Assembly: GCA_946542465.1 (NCBI GenBank)
Contig: CAMNKQ010000002.1
Coordinates: forward strand, 1-47,056
Source of the DNA: an uncultured Clostridia bacterium
Lineage (GTDB): Bacteria; Bacillota; Clostridia; Oscillospirales; Oscillospiraceae
Length of the DNA stretch: 47,056 bases
Direction of reading: 5' to 3'
Position numbers and translations under genes: made by a program. Numbering within the stretch: the first letter of the stretch is position 1; each line of letters opens with the position of its first letter. Positions 23,153 through 30,617 of this stretch are shown in pieces. The notes below the pieces were generated by a model, which was not told the origin of the DNA, did not search any database, and saw only the letters and a list, made by a program, of their open reading frames with translations.

Positions 23153-23884
23153 TCAGGCGGGCAGATAGCTCAGCGGATCCACCGCCGCGCCGTTTGCGGT
23201 CAGGGCGAAGTGCAGATGGCCCTCCTGGCCCACCTCGCAGAGGGCGCTGCTGCCCACGGCGCCGATCACGCTGCCCGGCTCCACCCAGTCGCCCACGGAC
23301 ACGGCCGGCTCCTCGGCCAGATTGGCGTAGACGCTGGTCATGCCGTCGCCGTGATCCACGGTGACCACGGTGCCGTAGAGATCATCCTGGGCGATCTGAA
23401 CGACGGAACCGGCATGGGCCGCGTTCACCGGACTGCCCAGAGGCGCGGCGATGTCGATGCCGGCGTGGGTGCGCCAGTCCTGCATGGTCACGTCATAGCG
23501 GAGAACCTCCAGGTCGTGCCGCCGCTCCACGGTGCCGCTCACCGGCCAGAGATAGAGGGGCGAGGACACGGGCACGGTCTCGCTCCAGACGGCCTCGGCC
23601 TCCGGGGCTTCCGCTTCCGGCTCCGTCTCCTGGGCGGTCTCCTCGGGCAGCGTTACCTGCACGGGGAGCGTCTCCTCCGCCACCGGCGGGACGATGATGG
23701 TCTCGACGCGCTCACTGGGCGCGTCCTGCTTCATGACGCTGATCTCTTCTTTCATAGCCCGATCTCCCGCCGCCATCATCCAGGCGGACGCGCCGATCAC
23801 CGCGGCGCACAGGAAAAGGACTATGTAGAAGCCCTTTCCGTTGAAAAATTCCTCCAGCTTGCCGCCGGAGCTCCTGCTGTTCAT
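23153..23884 (-). CDS. spoIIQ: SpoIIQ-like M23 peptidase-domain protein
   Basis: Protein of 243 residues. It has a cytoplasmic N-terminus, one membrane span (about 18-38), a Glu/Pro-rich linker (about 60-105) and a LytM/M23 domain (about 112-240). The zinc ligands are intact: HxxxD in THAGIDIAAP and HxH in GHLHFAL. SpoIIQ sits in the forespore membrane and, with SpoIIIAH, forms the channel needed for engulfment and later gene expression. In Bacillus subtilis the first ligand is lost, whereas clostridial forms keep it, as here. The assignment rests on architecture plus a perfect sigma-F promoter; a general M23 peptidase is the alternative. Confidence 0.82.
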   Translation of the reverse strand: MNSRSSGGKLEEFFNGKGFYIVLFLCAAVIGASAWMMAAGDRAMKEEISVMKQDAPSERVETIIVPPVAEETLPVQVTLPEETAQETEPEAEAPEAEAVWSETVPVSSPLYLWPVSGTVERRHDLEVLRYDVTMQDWRTHAGIDIAAPLGSPVNAAHAGSVVQIAQDDLYGTVVTVDHGDGMTSVYANLAEEPAVSVGDWVEPGSVIGAVGSSALCEVGQEGHLHFALTANGAAVDPLSYLPA

Positions 23885-23926
23885 GGGTTATCCTCCTATT
23901 GCATACAAATTCAGGTTTGCAATCCT

Positions 23927-23955
23927 ATTCTTTCCGGGCAGGAATGGAAATATAC
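23927..23955 (-). promoter_or_regulatory. Sigma-F promoter of the spoIIQ-like gene
   Basis: On the minus strand GTATA, 15 bases, GGAAAGAAT. This fits the published sigma-F pattern GYATA-N15-GGNNANANT at every defined position. It lies about 43 bases from the ATG, which has an AGGAGG site. Confidence 0.85.
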
Positions 23956-23963
23956 ATCAGCGC

Positions 23964-23992
23964 TTGTAAAAAAAGGGAGGAGATGATAGACT
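23964..23992 (+). promoter_or_regulatory. Promoter of the LUD-cupin pair
   Basis: TTGTAA, 17 bases, TAGACT with an extended TGA, immediately divergent from the sigma-F promoter. Confidence 0.65.
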
Positions 23993-24021
23993 GAAGCTAA
24001 CCTGAATCGGGAGGCAAGCCC

Positions 24022-24612
24022 ATGAACGTAGAAAAAGCCATCAAGAATTTCAAGCTCCGCGGCTATACGGTGCAGCATTTTGCCACCGGGGCGGAGGCGG
24101 CCGCCTATCTGAACGCGCAGATCGACAACACCACCGTCGGCATCGGCGGCAGCATGACGGCCCAGGAGCTGGGGCTGTACGAGACGCTCAGCGCCCATAA
24201 CCAGGTGTTCTGGCACTGGAAGGAGCCGGGCTGGGACACCCTGCACAAGGAGATCACCGCCAAGGTCTTCATCACCAGCGCCAACGCCATGACCGAGGGC
24301 GGCGAGATCCTGAACATCGACGGCCGGGGCAACCGCCTGGCCGGGCAGATCTTCGGGCAGAAGAAGGTCTATATCGTCGCCGGCACCAACAAGCTCTGTC
24401 CGGACTTTGAATCGGCGCTGTTTCGCGCCCGCAACACCGCCGCCGTCACCAACTGCAAGCGCTTTCCCAACAAGCCGCCCTGCCAGATCGATGACAAATG
24501 CCACGACTGCCGCTCGCCGGAGCGGATCTGCCGGGCGCTGGTGGTGCAGTGGATGCCCATGATGGACATGGAGAGCGAGATCATTCTGATCGACGAAGAC
24601 TTGGGATATTAA
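24022..24612 (+). CDS. LUD-domain (LutC/YkgG-like) protein
   Basis: Protein of 196 residues with the LUD fold found in lactate-utilisation proteins. Hallmarks are TTVGIGGSMTAQELGLYETL, an AKVFITSANAMTEGGEILNIDGRGNR segment (the most conserved LUD stretch) and VYIVAGTNKL. A cysteine-rich segment (about 146-174: CKRFPNKPPC, CHDC, IC) might bind a metal or cluster. There is no lutA or lutB beside it, so a lactate role is not supported here. It is followed 11 bases later by a cupin gene. Confidence 0.87.
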   Translation: MNVEKAIKNFKLRGYTVQHFATGAEAAAYLNAQIDNTTVGIGGSMTAQELGLYETLSAHNQVFWHWKEPGWDTLHKEITAKVFITSANAMTEGGEILNIDGRGNRLAGQIFGQKKVYIVAGTNKLCPDFESALFRARNTAAVTNCKRFPNKPPCQIDDKCHDCRSPERICRALVVQWMPMMDMESEIILIDEDLGY

Positions 24613-24623
24613 GGAGGAAAACG

Positions 24624-24971
24624 ATGGTACGCAGAAGTTCGGAGCGGAAGATCGAGACCAAGAAGATGTTCGGCGGCGAGGGCGAAGTCGTCCTCCAGCA
24701 CATCCTCAACGGGGCCGAGGAGATGTACGGCAAGGGCCGCGTCTTCGCCCATACGGTGCTGGAACCGGGCTGCGAGATCGGCTGGCACATTCACCACGGG
24801 GACGGCGAGACCTATTACATCCTCAAGGGCACGGGCCTGTATAACAACAACGGCGAGGAAGTCACGGTCGGCCCCGGGGACATCACCTCTGTGGACGACG
24901 GCGAGGGCCACAGCCTCAAGAATATCGGCGAAGACAAGCTGGAGACCATCGCCCTGATCCTGTATAAATAA
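24624..24971 (+). CDS. Small cupin-domain protein
   Basis: Single-domain cupin of 115 residues. Motif 1 is GWHIHHGDGETYYILKGTG with metal ligands H-x-H and E, and motif 2 is PGDITSVDDGEGHSLKN with the final His. It is probably a metal-binding isomerase, oxygenase or sensor; the substrate is unknown. The ATG at 24624 follows AAGGAGG; the longer open frame overlapping the LUD gene is rejected. Its tight linkage to the LUD gene suggests a shared pathway. Confidence 0.9.
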   Translation: MVRRSSERKIETKKMFGGEGEVVLQHILNGAEEMYGKGRVFAHTVLEPGCEIGWHIHHGDGETYYILKGTGLYNNNGEEVTVGPGDITSVDDGEGHSLKNIGEDKLETIALILYK

Positions 24972-24981
24972 GCGGAAAAGC

Positions 24982-25026
24982 AAAAAACACCCGACGCGGT
25001 CTTGTAAACCGGGTCGGGTGTTTTTT
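24982..25026. terminator. Bidirectional terminator
   Basis: AAAAAACACCCGAC-CGGT pairs with ACCG-GTCGGGTGTTTTTT across a short loop. It lies between the convergent cupin gene and rpsR. Confidence 0.9.
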
Positions 25027-25032
25027 GGTGTC

Positions 25033-25272
25033 TTAATCCAGCACGTAGGGCAGGAGAGCGATCTGGCGGGAACGCTTGATCGCCTCGGTCAGCTCGCGCT
25101 GATGCATGGCGCAGGTACCGGTGGTACGGCGGGGCAGGATCTTGCCGCGCTCGGACAGGAAGCGGCGAAGCTTCGCGGTATCTTTGTAATCAATGTACGT
25201 GGCCTTGTCCACGCAGAACTGGCAAACTTTTCTGCGTTTGCGGTTCTTGGGGTTGTTCTTATCGAAAGCCAA
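25033..25272 (-). CDS. rpsR: 30S ribosomal protein S18
   Basis: Protein of 79 residues, very basic at both ends. It is the zinc-binding (C+) form, with CQFC at about 17-20 and a further cysteine in [27 protein letters not shown] and [17 protein letters not shown] are the conserved S18 core. It binds S6 and 16S rRNA in the platform of the small subunit. Third gene of the classic rpsF-ssb-rpsR operon, with a terminator right after it. Confidence 0.97.
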   Translation of the reverse strand: MAFDKNNPKNRKRRKVCQFCVDKATYIDYKDTAKLRRFLSERGKILPRRTTGTCAMHQRELTEAIKRSRQIALLPYVLD

Positions 25273-25297
25273 AGCGGTATCCTCCTATCAATAATTT

Positions 25298-25789
25298 TTA
25301 GAACGGCAGTTCGCCGTCGCCATCGTCCAGTTCCGAAAACGCGGAGGGCGCGGGAGCGCTGCTGCGCGGGCTGCTTTCGTAGCCGTAACCGCCGTTGCCG
25401 CGATTGTTGTCGTAGCTGTTGCGGTTATTGTCGTAACTGCCGTAGCTGCTGTTGGACTCACTGTCACGACGGCTCTCGCCGAAGTAGACGTTGTCAGCGA
25501 CGACTTCCCAGTTGGTGCGGTTGTTCCCGTCGCGATCCTGCCACTTGCGGGACTGCAGGCGGCCGGAGACCACGATCATGCTCCCCTTGTGGAAGTACTT
25601 GGAAACAAACTCACCGGTCTGACGCCAGGCGACACAGTCGATAAAATCGGTCTGCCGCTCGCCGCCGTCGCGCCCGCCGAAATCACGGTCGACCGCAACG
25701 GAGAAGGACGTCACGCTGACGCCGGACTGCGTGCTGCGCAGTTCGGGGTCCCGGGTCAGACGACCCATGATGGTGATGTGATTGAGCAT
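25298..25789 (-). CDS. ssb: Single-stranded DNA-binding protein
   Basis: Protein of 163 residues. The OB-fold occupies about 1-105 (MLNHITIMGRLTRDPELR, FIDCVAWRQTGEFVSKYFHKGSMIVVSGRLQ). A flexible Ser/Asn/Tyr/Gly-rich linker follows (about 112-148), then an acidic tip ending DDGDGELPF, which docks replication and repair partners. It lies between rpsF and rpsR as in most Firmicutes. Confidence 0.97.
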   Translation of the reverse strand: MLNHITIMGRLTRDPELRSTQSGVSVTSFSVAVDRDFGGRDGGERQTDFIDCVAWRQTGEFVSKYFHKGSMIVVSGRLQSRKWQDRDGNNRTNWEVVADNVYFGESRRDSESNSSYGSYDNNRNSYDNNRGNGGYGYESSPRSSAPAPSAFSELDDGDGELPF

Positions 25790-25801
25790 CGGGGATCTCC
25801 T

Positions 25802-26098
25802 TTACTCTGCACGCAGGGTGATCAGGCGACGCAGGATGCCATCGGTGATACCGAGAATACGGTCCAGCTCAGCCGGGAACTCCGGGCCGCTGGTGAACTT
25901 CATCAGCACATAGTAACCTTCGGTCAGGTAGTCGATCTCATAAGCGAGCTTGCGCTTGCCCATTTCCTCCAGCTCCTCCAAAGTACCATTTGCCTCAACA
26001 AGCCCCTTGAACTTCTCAACAACCGCTGCGGTCTCCTCCTCGGAGAGCTTCGGGCTGATGATGTACATAACCTCGTACTTTTCGCTTGCTTTTGCCAT
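25802..26098 (-). CDS. rpsF: 30S ribosomal protein S6
   Basis: Protein of 98 residues with the S6 ferredoxin-like fold: YEVMYIISPKLSEEET, GKRKLAYEIDYLTEGYYVLMKF and LGITDGILRRLITL. It pairs with S18 on 16S rRNA. The ATG at 26098 has an AGGAGGT site; an upstream in-frame extension to 26209 is not conserved-looking and overlaps the promoter. First gene of the rpsF-ssb-rpsR operon. Confidence 0.97.
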   Translation of the reverse strand: MAKASEKYEVMYIISPKLSEEETAAVVEKFKGLVEANGTLEELEEMGKRKLAYEIDYLTEGYYVLMKFTSGPEFPAELDRILGITDGILRRLITLRAE

Positions 26099-26177
26099 GG
26101 TTGCACCTCCTTTTGGTCTTTTGGCCCTCCCTCTCAGGGGAGAGCAAGGATAGTCTGCCTCTTGGACAGGCCATATT

Positions 26178-26205
26178 ATTATACCGGTTTTCCCCGGAAT
26201 GTCAA
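26178..26205 (-). promoter_or_regulatory. Promoter of rpsF-ssb-rpsR
   Basis: On the minus strand TTGACA, 16 bases, TATAAT: both hexamers perfect. The leader of about 70 bases contains TGGCC/GGCCA pairing and could hold an S6:S18 autoregulatory structure, but I could not recognise its conserved loop. Confidence 0.88.
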
Positions 26206-26280
26206 GCATTTTTGCGAAGTTTTTCCCGGCTTTTCCGGGGCTTTGTTCACGCTTTTTCTCTTTTCCGGCCGGGAGGGACG

Positions 26281-26289
26281 TGGTATACT
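26281..26289 (+). promoter_or_regulatory. Extended -10 promoter of the TlpA-like gene
   Basis: TGGTATACT, 30 bases upstream of the ATG; no clear -35. Confidence 0.5.
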
Positions 26290-26319
26290 TGTCTCATCCC
26301 CATACAAGGAGACACTGCC

Positions 26320-26883
26320 ATGAAAAAAACACTGTTATTCTTGCTGCTCCTGTCCCTGCTGCTGAGCGCCGCGGCCTGCCAAAGCGCCGCGCCCGCGGCC
26401 CCCGCGGCGACGGAGACGCCGGCGGAGGCGGCGCCCGCGCCGGAACCGGAGGCCACGGCGGAAGCGGAGCGCGAGGCGGAGGGCGTTCGCTTCACGACCA
26501 CCGACCGGGAGGGCGCGGCCTGGGATGAGAGCGTCTTTGCCGAGCACAGCCTGACCATGATCAATTTCTGGGAGCCCTGGTGCCCGCCCTGCGTGGGGGA
26601 GATGCCGGAGCTGGAGAAGCTGTATGAAAACTACGCCGAGCAGGGCTTCACGATCCTGGGCGTCTACAGCACCGCGGACAGGGAGGACGAGGTGGACGCG
26701 GTGCTGGCCCAATGCGGCACCAGCTATCCCATCCTGCACTACTGCCCGGACTTTGATCTCTTCCAGTCCGGCTATGTGCCCACGACGGTCTTTGTGGACA
26801 GCCGGGGTCAGCTGGTCGGCGAGATGCAGATCGGCGCTCTGAGCTATGAGGGCTGGGCCGCCCTGGTGGAGGCGTTGCTGTAA
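26320..26883 (+). CDS. TlpA/ResA-like thioredoxin-fold lipoprotein
   Basis: Protein of 187 residues. A signal peptide with lipobox SAAAC (Cys20) is followed by a 35-residue Ala/Glu/Pro linker and a thioredoxin-like domain (about 55-187). The redox motif is WCPPC in NFWEPWCPPCVGEMPELEKL, with the cis-proline in GYVPTTVFVDSRGQ. Extra cysteines occur in LAQCGTS and LHYCPDF. Membrane-tethered TlpA-type proteins reduce disulfides outside the membrane, for example in cytochrome or sporulation pathways. No partner gene such as ccdA lies nearby. ATG 26320 is used; the longer open frame includes the promoter. Confidence 0.9.
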   Translation: MKKTLLFLLLLSLLLSAAACQSAAPAAPAATETPAEAAPAPEPEATAEAEREAEGVRFTTTDREGAAWDESVFAEHSLTMINFWEPWCPPCVGEMPELEKLYENYAEQGFTILGVYSTADREDEVDAVLAQCGTSYPILHYCPDFDLFQSGYVPTTVFVDSRGQLVGEMQIGALSYEGWAALVEALL

Positions 26884-27140
26884 GAGGCAATTCGCTCCGT
26901 GCCGTAGGGGAGGGCCTTGTGGCCTTCAGTTGCCCCGGACGCGCACAAACATTTCGGCGGTGTCATTCCGAACCAGTGACTGTGTCACTGGTGTGGGAAT
27001 CCGTTCTCCCCCTGGCAGCATAAAAGAGAAACGGATTGCCACGTCGGGCTCCGCCCTCCTCGCAATGACAGGACAGGGGCTAATGCGGCCACCGTAGGGG
27101 CCGACGGCCCGGCGGCAGATCTTGTATAAAAACCAAAAAG
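26884..27140. other. Intergenic region of palindromic repeats
   Basis: Between the TlpA-like gene and the dehydrogenase terminator there is no gene. It holds two GTAGGGG-led hairpins (26904-26926, AGGGCC-ttgt-GGCCTT; and 27094-27110, GGGCC-gac-GGCCC) around the 110-bp palindromic element listed separately. Confidence 0.6.
26961..27070. repeat. 110-bp palindromic intergenic element (GTCATT type)
   Basis: Ends TGTCATTCCGA and TCGCAATGACA are inverted. Inside, GTGGGAATCCGTT pairs with AACGGATTGCCAC, and ACCAGTGAC pairs with GTCACTGGT. The motifs GTCATT-cGA and cgtgGCAATCCG recall repeats I know as common between genes of gut Clostridia, but I see only one copy here. Confidence 0.7.
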
Positions 27141-27169
27141 AAAGGCGCGCCCGATTCGGACGCGCCTTT
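27141..27169 (-). terminator. Terminator of the 2-hydroxyacid dehydrogenase gene
   Basis: AAAGGCGCG and its complement; on the minus strand CTTTTTGGTTTTT follows. Confidence 0.88.
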
Positions 27170-27183
27170 GGCATGCATGGGGA

Positions 27184-28140
27184 TTATTTCTTGTAGCCGG
27201 TGGTAAAGTCGATGACGTTGCGCAGCTCCTCGCCCTTGAGATAGGCCGCAAAGTTGGCAAGGCTGATGGACACGATGTTCTCCAGCGTCACCGGCAGATG
27301 GAAGCCGCCGGAGATGTGGGGCGTGATGATCATGTTGCGCTGCTTCCAGAGTGGGTGATCCGCGGGCAGAGGCTCGACCTCCGTCACGTCCGCGGCGGCG
27401 CCGGCGATGACGCCCTGCTCCAGCGCGCGGCAGAGGGCCTCGCCGTCCAGGGCGGTGCCGCGGCCGCAGTTGATGAAGTAGGCGCTGGGCTTCATCTTGG
27501 CATAGCGCTCGTCGTTAAAGAGATGATAGGTGCTGGCGGTGCCGGGCAGAAAGCTGCACACCACGTCGGCCCGGGGCAGAACGCTGTCCAGCTCGTCGGT
27601 GAGGCAGAGCTCGTCCACGCCCTCGGGGCAGGCGGAGAGGCGGCGCTTCACGCCGATCACATAGGCGCCCACCGCATGGGCCAGGCGGGCGTACTGCAGG
27701 CCGATATCGCCCAGACCGACGACCACCACCGTGGCGCCGCGCAGGGAGCTGACCATGCCGTTATCGCCCCAGACGGCCTTGGCCTGGTCGTCCCGGTACA
27801 GGTGGAGCTTCTTGATCAGACTCCAGGTCAGGGCGAAGGCATGCTCGGAGACGGCCTGCCCGTAAGCCCCGGTGCAGCTGCAGAGCGCCGTGCCCTCTTT
27901 CAGCACGCCGCTCTTCACATAGCCGTCCGCGCCGGAGGCGGCCAGCTGCAAAAACTCCAGATTCTCGGAGGCGTGGATCATGCCGGGAGCGGGATTGCCG
28001 AAGATGATGTTGGCGTCCTGAATCTGCGCCTCGGTTACTTCACTGTCCTTCACATAGCTGTAGCGGTAGTCGGGGGCCAGAGCCTCCAGTTGCGCTTTCT
28101 GCTCCTCACTCAGAGGGATAAGAACCAATACCTTTTTCAT
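27184..28140 (-). CDS. D-isomer-specific 2-hydroxyacid dehydrogenase
   Basis: NAD-dependent oxidoreductase of 318 residues. The Rossmann motif is VVVVGLGDIGLQYARLA (about 138-154). Catalytic signatures include the INCGRGTALDGEAL region (Arg contact), the DVTEVEPLPADHPLW glutamate region and the general-acid His in ITPHISGG. Substrates in this family are 2-hydroxy/2-keto acids such as glycerate, phosphoglycerate or lactate; which one is open. The lack of a C-terminal ACT domain argues against a full-length SerA. Own promoter and terminator. Confidence 0.92.
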   Translation of the reverse strand: MKKVLVLIPLSEEQKAQLEALAPDYRYSYVKDSEVTEAQIQDANIIFGNPAPGMIHASENLEFLQLAASGADGYVKSGVLKEGTALCSCTGAYGQAVSEHAFALTWSLIKKLHLYRDDQAKAVWGDNGMVSSLRGATVVVVGLGDIGLQYARLAHAVGAYVIGVKRRLSACPEGVDELCLTDELDSVLPRADVVCSFLPGTASTYHLFNDERYAKMKPSAYFINCGRGTALDGEALCRALEQGVIAGAAADVTEVEPLPADHPLWKQRNMIITPHISGGFHLPVTLENIVSISLANFAAYLKGEELRNVIDFTTGYKK

Positions 28141-28191
28141 GGCACAGCCTCATTTCTTGTTATTGATAGATAAAAGGACTTCGCTGCTTTC

Positions 28192-28220
28192 AGTATAATA
28201 CAGAAGCAGACCCTTTTCAA
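28192..28220 (-). promoter_or_regulatory. Promoter of the 2-hydroxyacid dehydrogenase gene
   Basis: On the minus strand TTGAAA, 17 bases, TATACT. Confidence 0.75.
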
Positions 28221-28238
28221 GCACAGAAACAGAGCAAA

Positions 28239-28264
28239 ACCCGGCACCTCTTCCGATGCCGGGT
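28239..28264 (-). terminator. Terminator of the greA unit
   Basis: ACCCGGCA and TGCCGGGT form the stem, followed on the minus strand by TTTGCTC. It lies immediately after greA. Confidence 0.75.
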
Positions 28265-28270
28265 GTGAAG

Positions 28271-28774
28271 TCAATATTGCAGCAGCGGGGCCGAGCCGTC
28301 GTCCTGCTGCTTGGTGATGGAGCGGATCTCCGCCTCGTAGCTGTAGTGCTCGTCCACCTGGACGGTGAAGCGGTCGCCCACCCGCTTGCCCAGGACCTGC
28401 TTGCCGAATGGGGATTCCTTGCTGATGAGGCCCTTGCGCGGGTCGCAGCGCACGGTGGTCACCACCTGGATGATCTCGGTCTCGTCGTCCTCGGGCATGT
28501 AGATCTCCACCTTGTCGAAGAGACCCACCTGATCGTCCCCAGCCATGTCGGTGATGATGTGGGCGGTCTTGATCATGCCCTCCAGATAGCGGATGCGGCT
28601 GCGGTTCTTGTTCTGGGCCTGCTTGGCCGCTTTGTATTCAAAGTTCTCGCTCAGATCGCCGAAGGCGCGGGTGCGCTTGACCTCCTCGATCAGCCCGGGC
28701 ATCAGCTCCAGCCGCCGGTAGTCCAGCTCCTCCTGCATCTTGCGGATATCCTCGCGTGTCAGTTCGTCGTGCAT
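28271..28774 (-). CDS. greA: Transcription elongation factor GreA/GreB family
   Basis: Protein of 167 residues. The N-terminal coiled coil (about 1-78) contains the tip motif AFGDLSENFEYKAAKQAQ that reaches into the RNA polymerase secondary channel and triggers transcript cleavage in backtracked complexes. The C-terminal FKBP-like domain (about 84-160) contains SPFGKQVLGKRVGDRF, matching the SPxGxALLG-type GreA signature. It is 19 bases downstream of a small gene on the same strand. Confidence 0.93.
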   Translation of the reverse strand: MHDELTREDIRKMQEELDYRRLELMPGLIEEVKRTRAFGDLSENFEYKAAKQAQNKNRSRIRYLEGMIKTAHIITDMAGDDQVGLFDKVEIYMPEDDETEIIQVVTTVRCDPRKGLISKESPFGKQVLGKRVGDRFTVQVDEHYSYEAEIRSITKQQDDGSAPLLQY

Positions 28775-28793
28775 TCTGAATGTGCGCTCCTGT

Positions 28794-29204
28794 TCATATA
28801 TTCTCCACGGTGACGGTGCTCAGACCGTTGCGGTCAAACTCCTGCAGGTAGTCCTCCATCCGCTCGCTGAGCTCGGTGAAATCCTCCGGGTCCGTCTCCT
28901 CCAGGCCCAGATCCCGCCGGGCCAGCTCCTCGGCCAGGATGTTGAAGAACACCGCGTCCTCATAGTCGGCGATGGCCTCGTGGATGCCGCCGTCGGCAAA
29001 GGCCTGGGAGGGATAGATGTGGCCGCGCCAGAACTGCACCAGGGATTTCATCCCCTGAGACGGAGCCAGGGCAAACAGCTTCTCCTCCACCTTGTCGTAG
29101 TCCTCGAAGCGGTCGTCGCCGCGGGTGGAATTGAGGATCCAGTTGCCGATATAGACCATGTCCAGCAGACGCCGGTACTCTTTTTCTGTCAGCTCGATGT
29201 TCAT
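28794..29204 (-). CDS. Conserved hypothetical protein
   Basis: Soluble, acidic protein of 136 residues, mostly helical. Visible features are YRRLLDMVYIGNWILNSTRG near the N-terminus, a DDRFEDYDKVEEKLFALAP segment and a Glu/Asp-rich helix at the C-terminus. I associate this pattern with uncharacterised clostridial proteins but cannot name a function. It is first in a unit with greA and has a good promoter, so some link to transcription or a housekeeping role is possible. Confidence 0.8.
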   Translation of the reverse strand: MNIELTEKEYRRLLDMVYIGNWILNSTRGDDRFEDYDKVEEKLFALAPSQGMKSLVQFWRGHIYPSQAFADGGIHEAIADYEDAVFFNILAEELARRDLGLEETDPEDFTELSERMEDYLQEFDRNGLSTVTVENI

Positions 29205-29243
29205 GCGCTCGCCTCCCTTGAGTCTCAGGCTCGAATATCGAAT

Positions 29244-29271
29244 ATTATATACGTTTTTTCAAAAAGAACAA
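29244..29271 (-). promoter_or_regulatory. Promoter of the hypothetical-greA unit
   Basis: On the minus strand TTGTTC, 16 bases, TATAAT. Confidence 0.7.
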
Positions 29272-29313
29272 GAGGAATTTATGAACAAAGACCGGGAGAG
29301 GCGGAAAAAGAGC

Positions 29314-29342
29314 TTGTCAGAGACGGCCTTTTAGTGTATATT
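29314..29342 (+). promoter_or_regulatory. Promoter of murI and the argS unit
   Basis: TTGTCA, 17 bases, TATATT, 26 bases before the murI ATG. Confidence 0.72.
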
Positions 29343-29368
29343 AAATTGTCTGCGTGAAGGAGAAAGCT

Positions 29369-30172
29369 ATGGATAATCGACCGATCGGTATTTTTGATTC
29401 CGGCCTGGGCGGCCTGACGGGCCTGATGGCTCTGCGGGAGCTGATGCCGGAGGAAAACCTCATCTATTTTGGGGATACGGGCCGCCTGCCCTATGGCGGA
29501 CGTCCGGCTTCCCAGCTGCGGAAGATGGCGCGGCAGAACCTGGACTTCATGGCGGGCTTTGACGTGAAGGCCGTGTTCGTGGCCTGCGGCACCTTTTCCA
29601 GCACCGCGGCCGAGATCCTGGCGCAGAACCCGATCCCGACCTTCGGCGTGCTGCGCGCCGGGGTGGAGGGCATGGCCCGTGTCCCGGGGGACGGTCCCCT
29701 GGCCGTCATCGCCACCCAGGCCAGCATCGACAGCGGCGCCTTTGCCCGCGCCCTGATGGAGCGCTGCCCGGGGCGGGAGATCCTGCCCGTGCCCTGCCCG
29801 GCCTTTGTGCCGCTCATCGAGGGCGGGCACACCCGGCCCGGCGATCCGGAGCTGGAGCAGGCGCTGGAGCGCTACCTCCGCCCGGTGAAGGAAGCCGGGG
29901 CGCAGGCCCTCCTCTACGGCTGCACCCATTACGGCATCATCGACGAGGCCGTGCGCGCTTACCTGGGCCCGACGGTGCGGACCGTCAGCGCCAGCGCCTG
30001 CGCAGCCCGGGAGTTGGCCGATTTTCTCACCCGCGAAGACCTCCGCGGCGGGAGCGGGGAGGAGCGCTATTTTACCAACGGAGACCCGATCGCCTTTGCC
30101 GAAGCCGCCGAGCGCCTGCTGGGCCATGCGCTGCCGTCGGCGGTGGAAAAAACGGCGGTCCTGGAGTGTTAA
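29369..30172 (+). CDS. murI: Glutamate racemase (divergent)
   Basis: Protein of 267 residues. It has the MurI landmarks IGIFDSGLGGLTGL, YFGDTGRLPYGGR, catalytic Cys73 in VACGTFSS and catalytic Cys185 in YGCTHYG. The enzyme makes D-glutamate for peptidoglycan. The first catalytic loop is unusual: ACGTFS replaces the near-universal ACNTAS, and GCTHYG replaces GCTHYP, so substrate use or kinetics may differ. ATG 29369 (GAAGGAGAAAG site) is preferred to the GTG at 29354. The TAA abuts the next ATG, linking it to the DUF1934 and argS genes. Confidence 0.88.
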   Translation: MDNRPIGIFDSGLGGLTGLMALRELMPEENLIYFGDTGRLPYGGRPASQLRKMARQNLDFMAGFDVKAVFVACGTFSSTAAEILAQNPIPTFGVLRAGVEGMARVPGDGPLAVIATQASIDSGAFARALMERCPGREILPVPCPAFVPLIEGGHTRPGDPELEQALERYLRPVKEAGAQALLYGCTHYGIIDEAVRAYLGPTVRTVSASACAARELADFLTREDLRGGSGEERYFTNGDPIAFAEAAERLLGHALPSAVEKTAVLEC

Positions 30173-30616
30173 ATGGACGAAAAGAAACTGAAAAATGTAT
30201 GGATCTCCTTTCACAGCGTCCACAGCTATGACGAGGAGGAGCCGGACAGCCTGGAGTTTTCCACCGAAGGGGAATACCTCTTTCTGGACGATGTGGGCTG
30301 CCTGAGCTATCAGGAGAGCGAGGTGACCGGGATGGAGGGCACCCGCACCAGCATGACCATTGCGCCTAACCGGGTGGAGGTGTTCCGCAACGGCACCGTA
30401 ACCAGCCGGATGGTCTTTGAGGAGGGACGGAAGAACTCCTTCCTCTATTCCACGCCCTTCGGGGACGCCACCATGGGGGTGGACACCCGGAAGATCCGCC
30501 GCCATGTGGACGAGAACGGCGGCCGGGTGGAGATCGACTACGTGGTCGATATGGAGCACGCCGTCGTGGCGCGCAATAAATTTGAAATTACGATCAGACA
30601 GACGGGGGAAGCATGA
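30173..30616 (+). CDS. DUF1934 family protein (YwiB-like)
   Basis: Protein of 147 residues, beta-rich calycin-like, matching DUF1934: VWISFHSVHS, SLEFSTEGEYLFLDDVGCLSYQESEVTGMEGTRT, and LYSTPFGDATMGVDT. The function of the family is unsettled; in Bacillus subtilis ywiB also lies next to argS, so this neighbourhood is conserved. It starts directly after the murI stop and ends two bases before argS. Confidence 0.9.
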   Translation: MDEKKLKNVWISFHSVHSYDEEEPDSLEFSTEGEYLFLDDVGCLSYQESEVTGMEGTRTSMTIAPNRVEVFRNGTVTSRMVFEEGRKNSFLYSTPFGDATMGVDTRKIRRHVDENGGRVEIDYVVDMEHAVVARNKFEITIRQTGEA

Positions 30617-30617
30617 C

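Noticed and set aside
26099-26177. S6:S18 autoregulatory RNA in the rpsF leader
   Set aside because: Some pairing is possible, but I could not identify the conserved loop, so it is only mentioned with the promoter.
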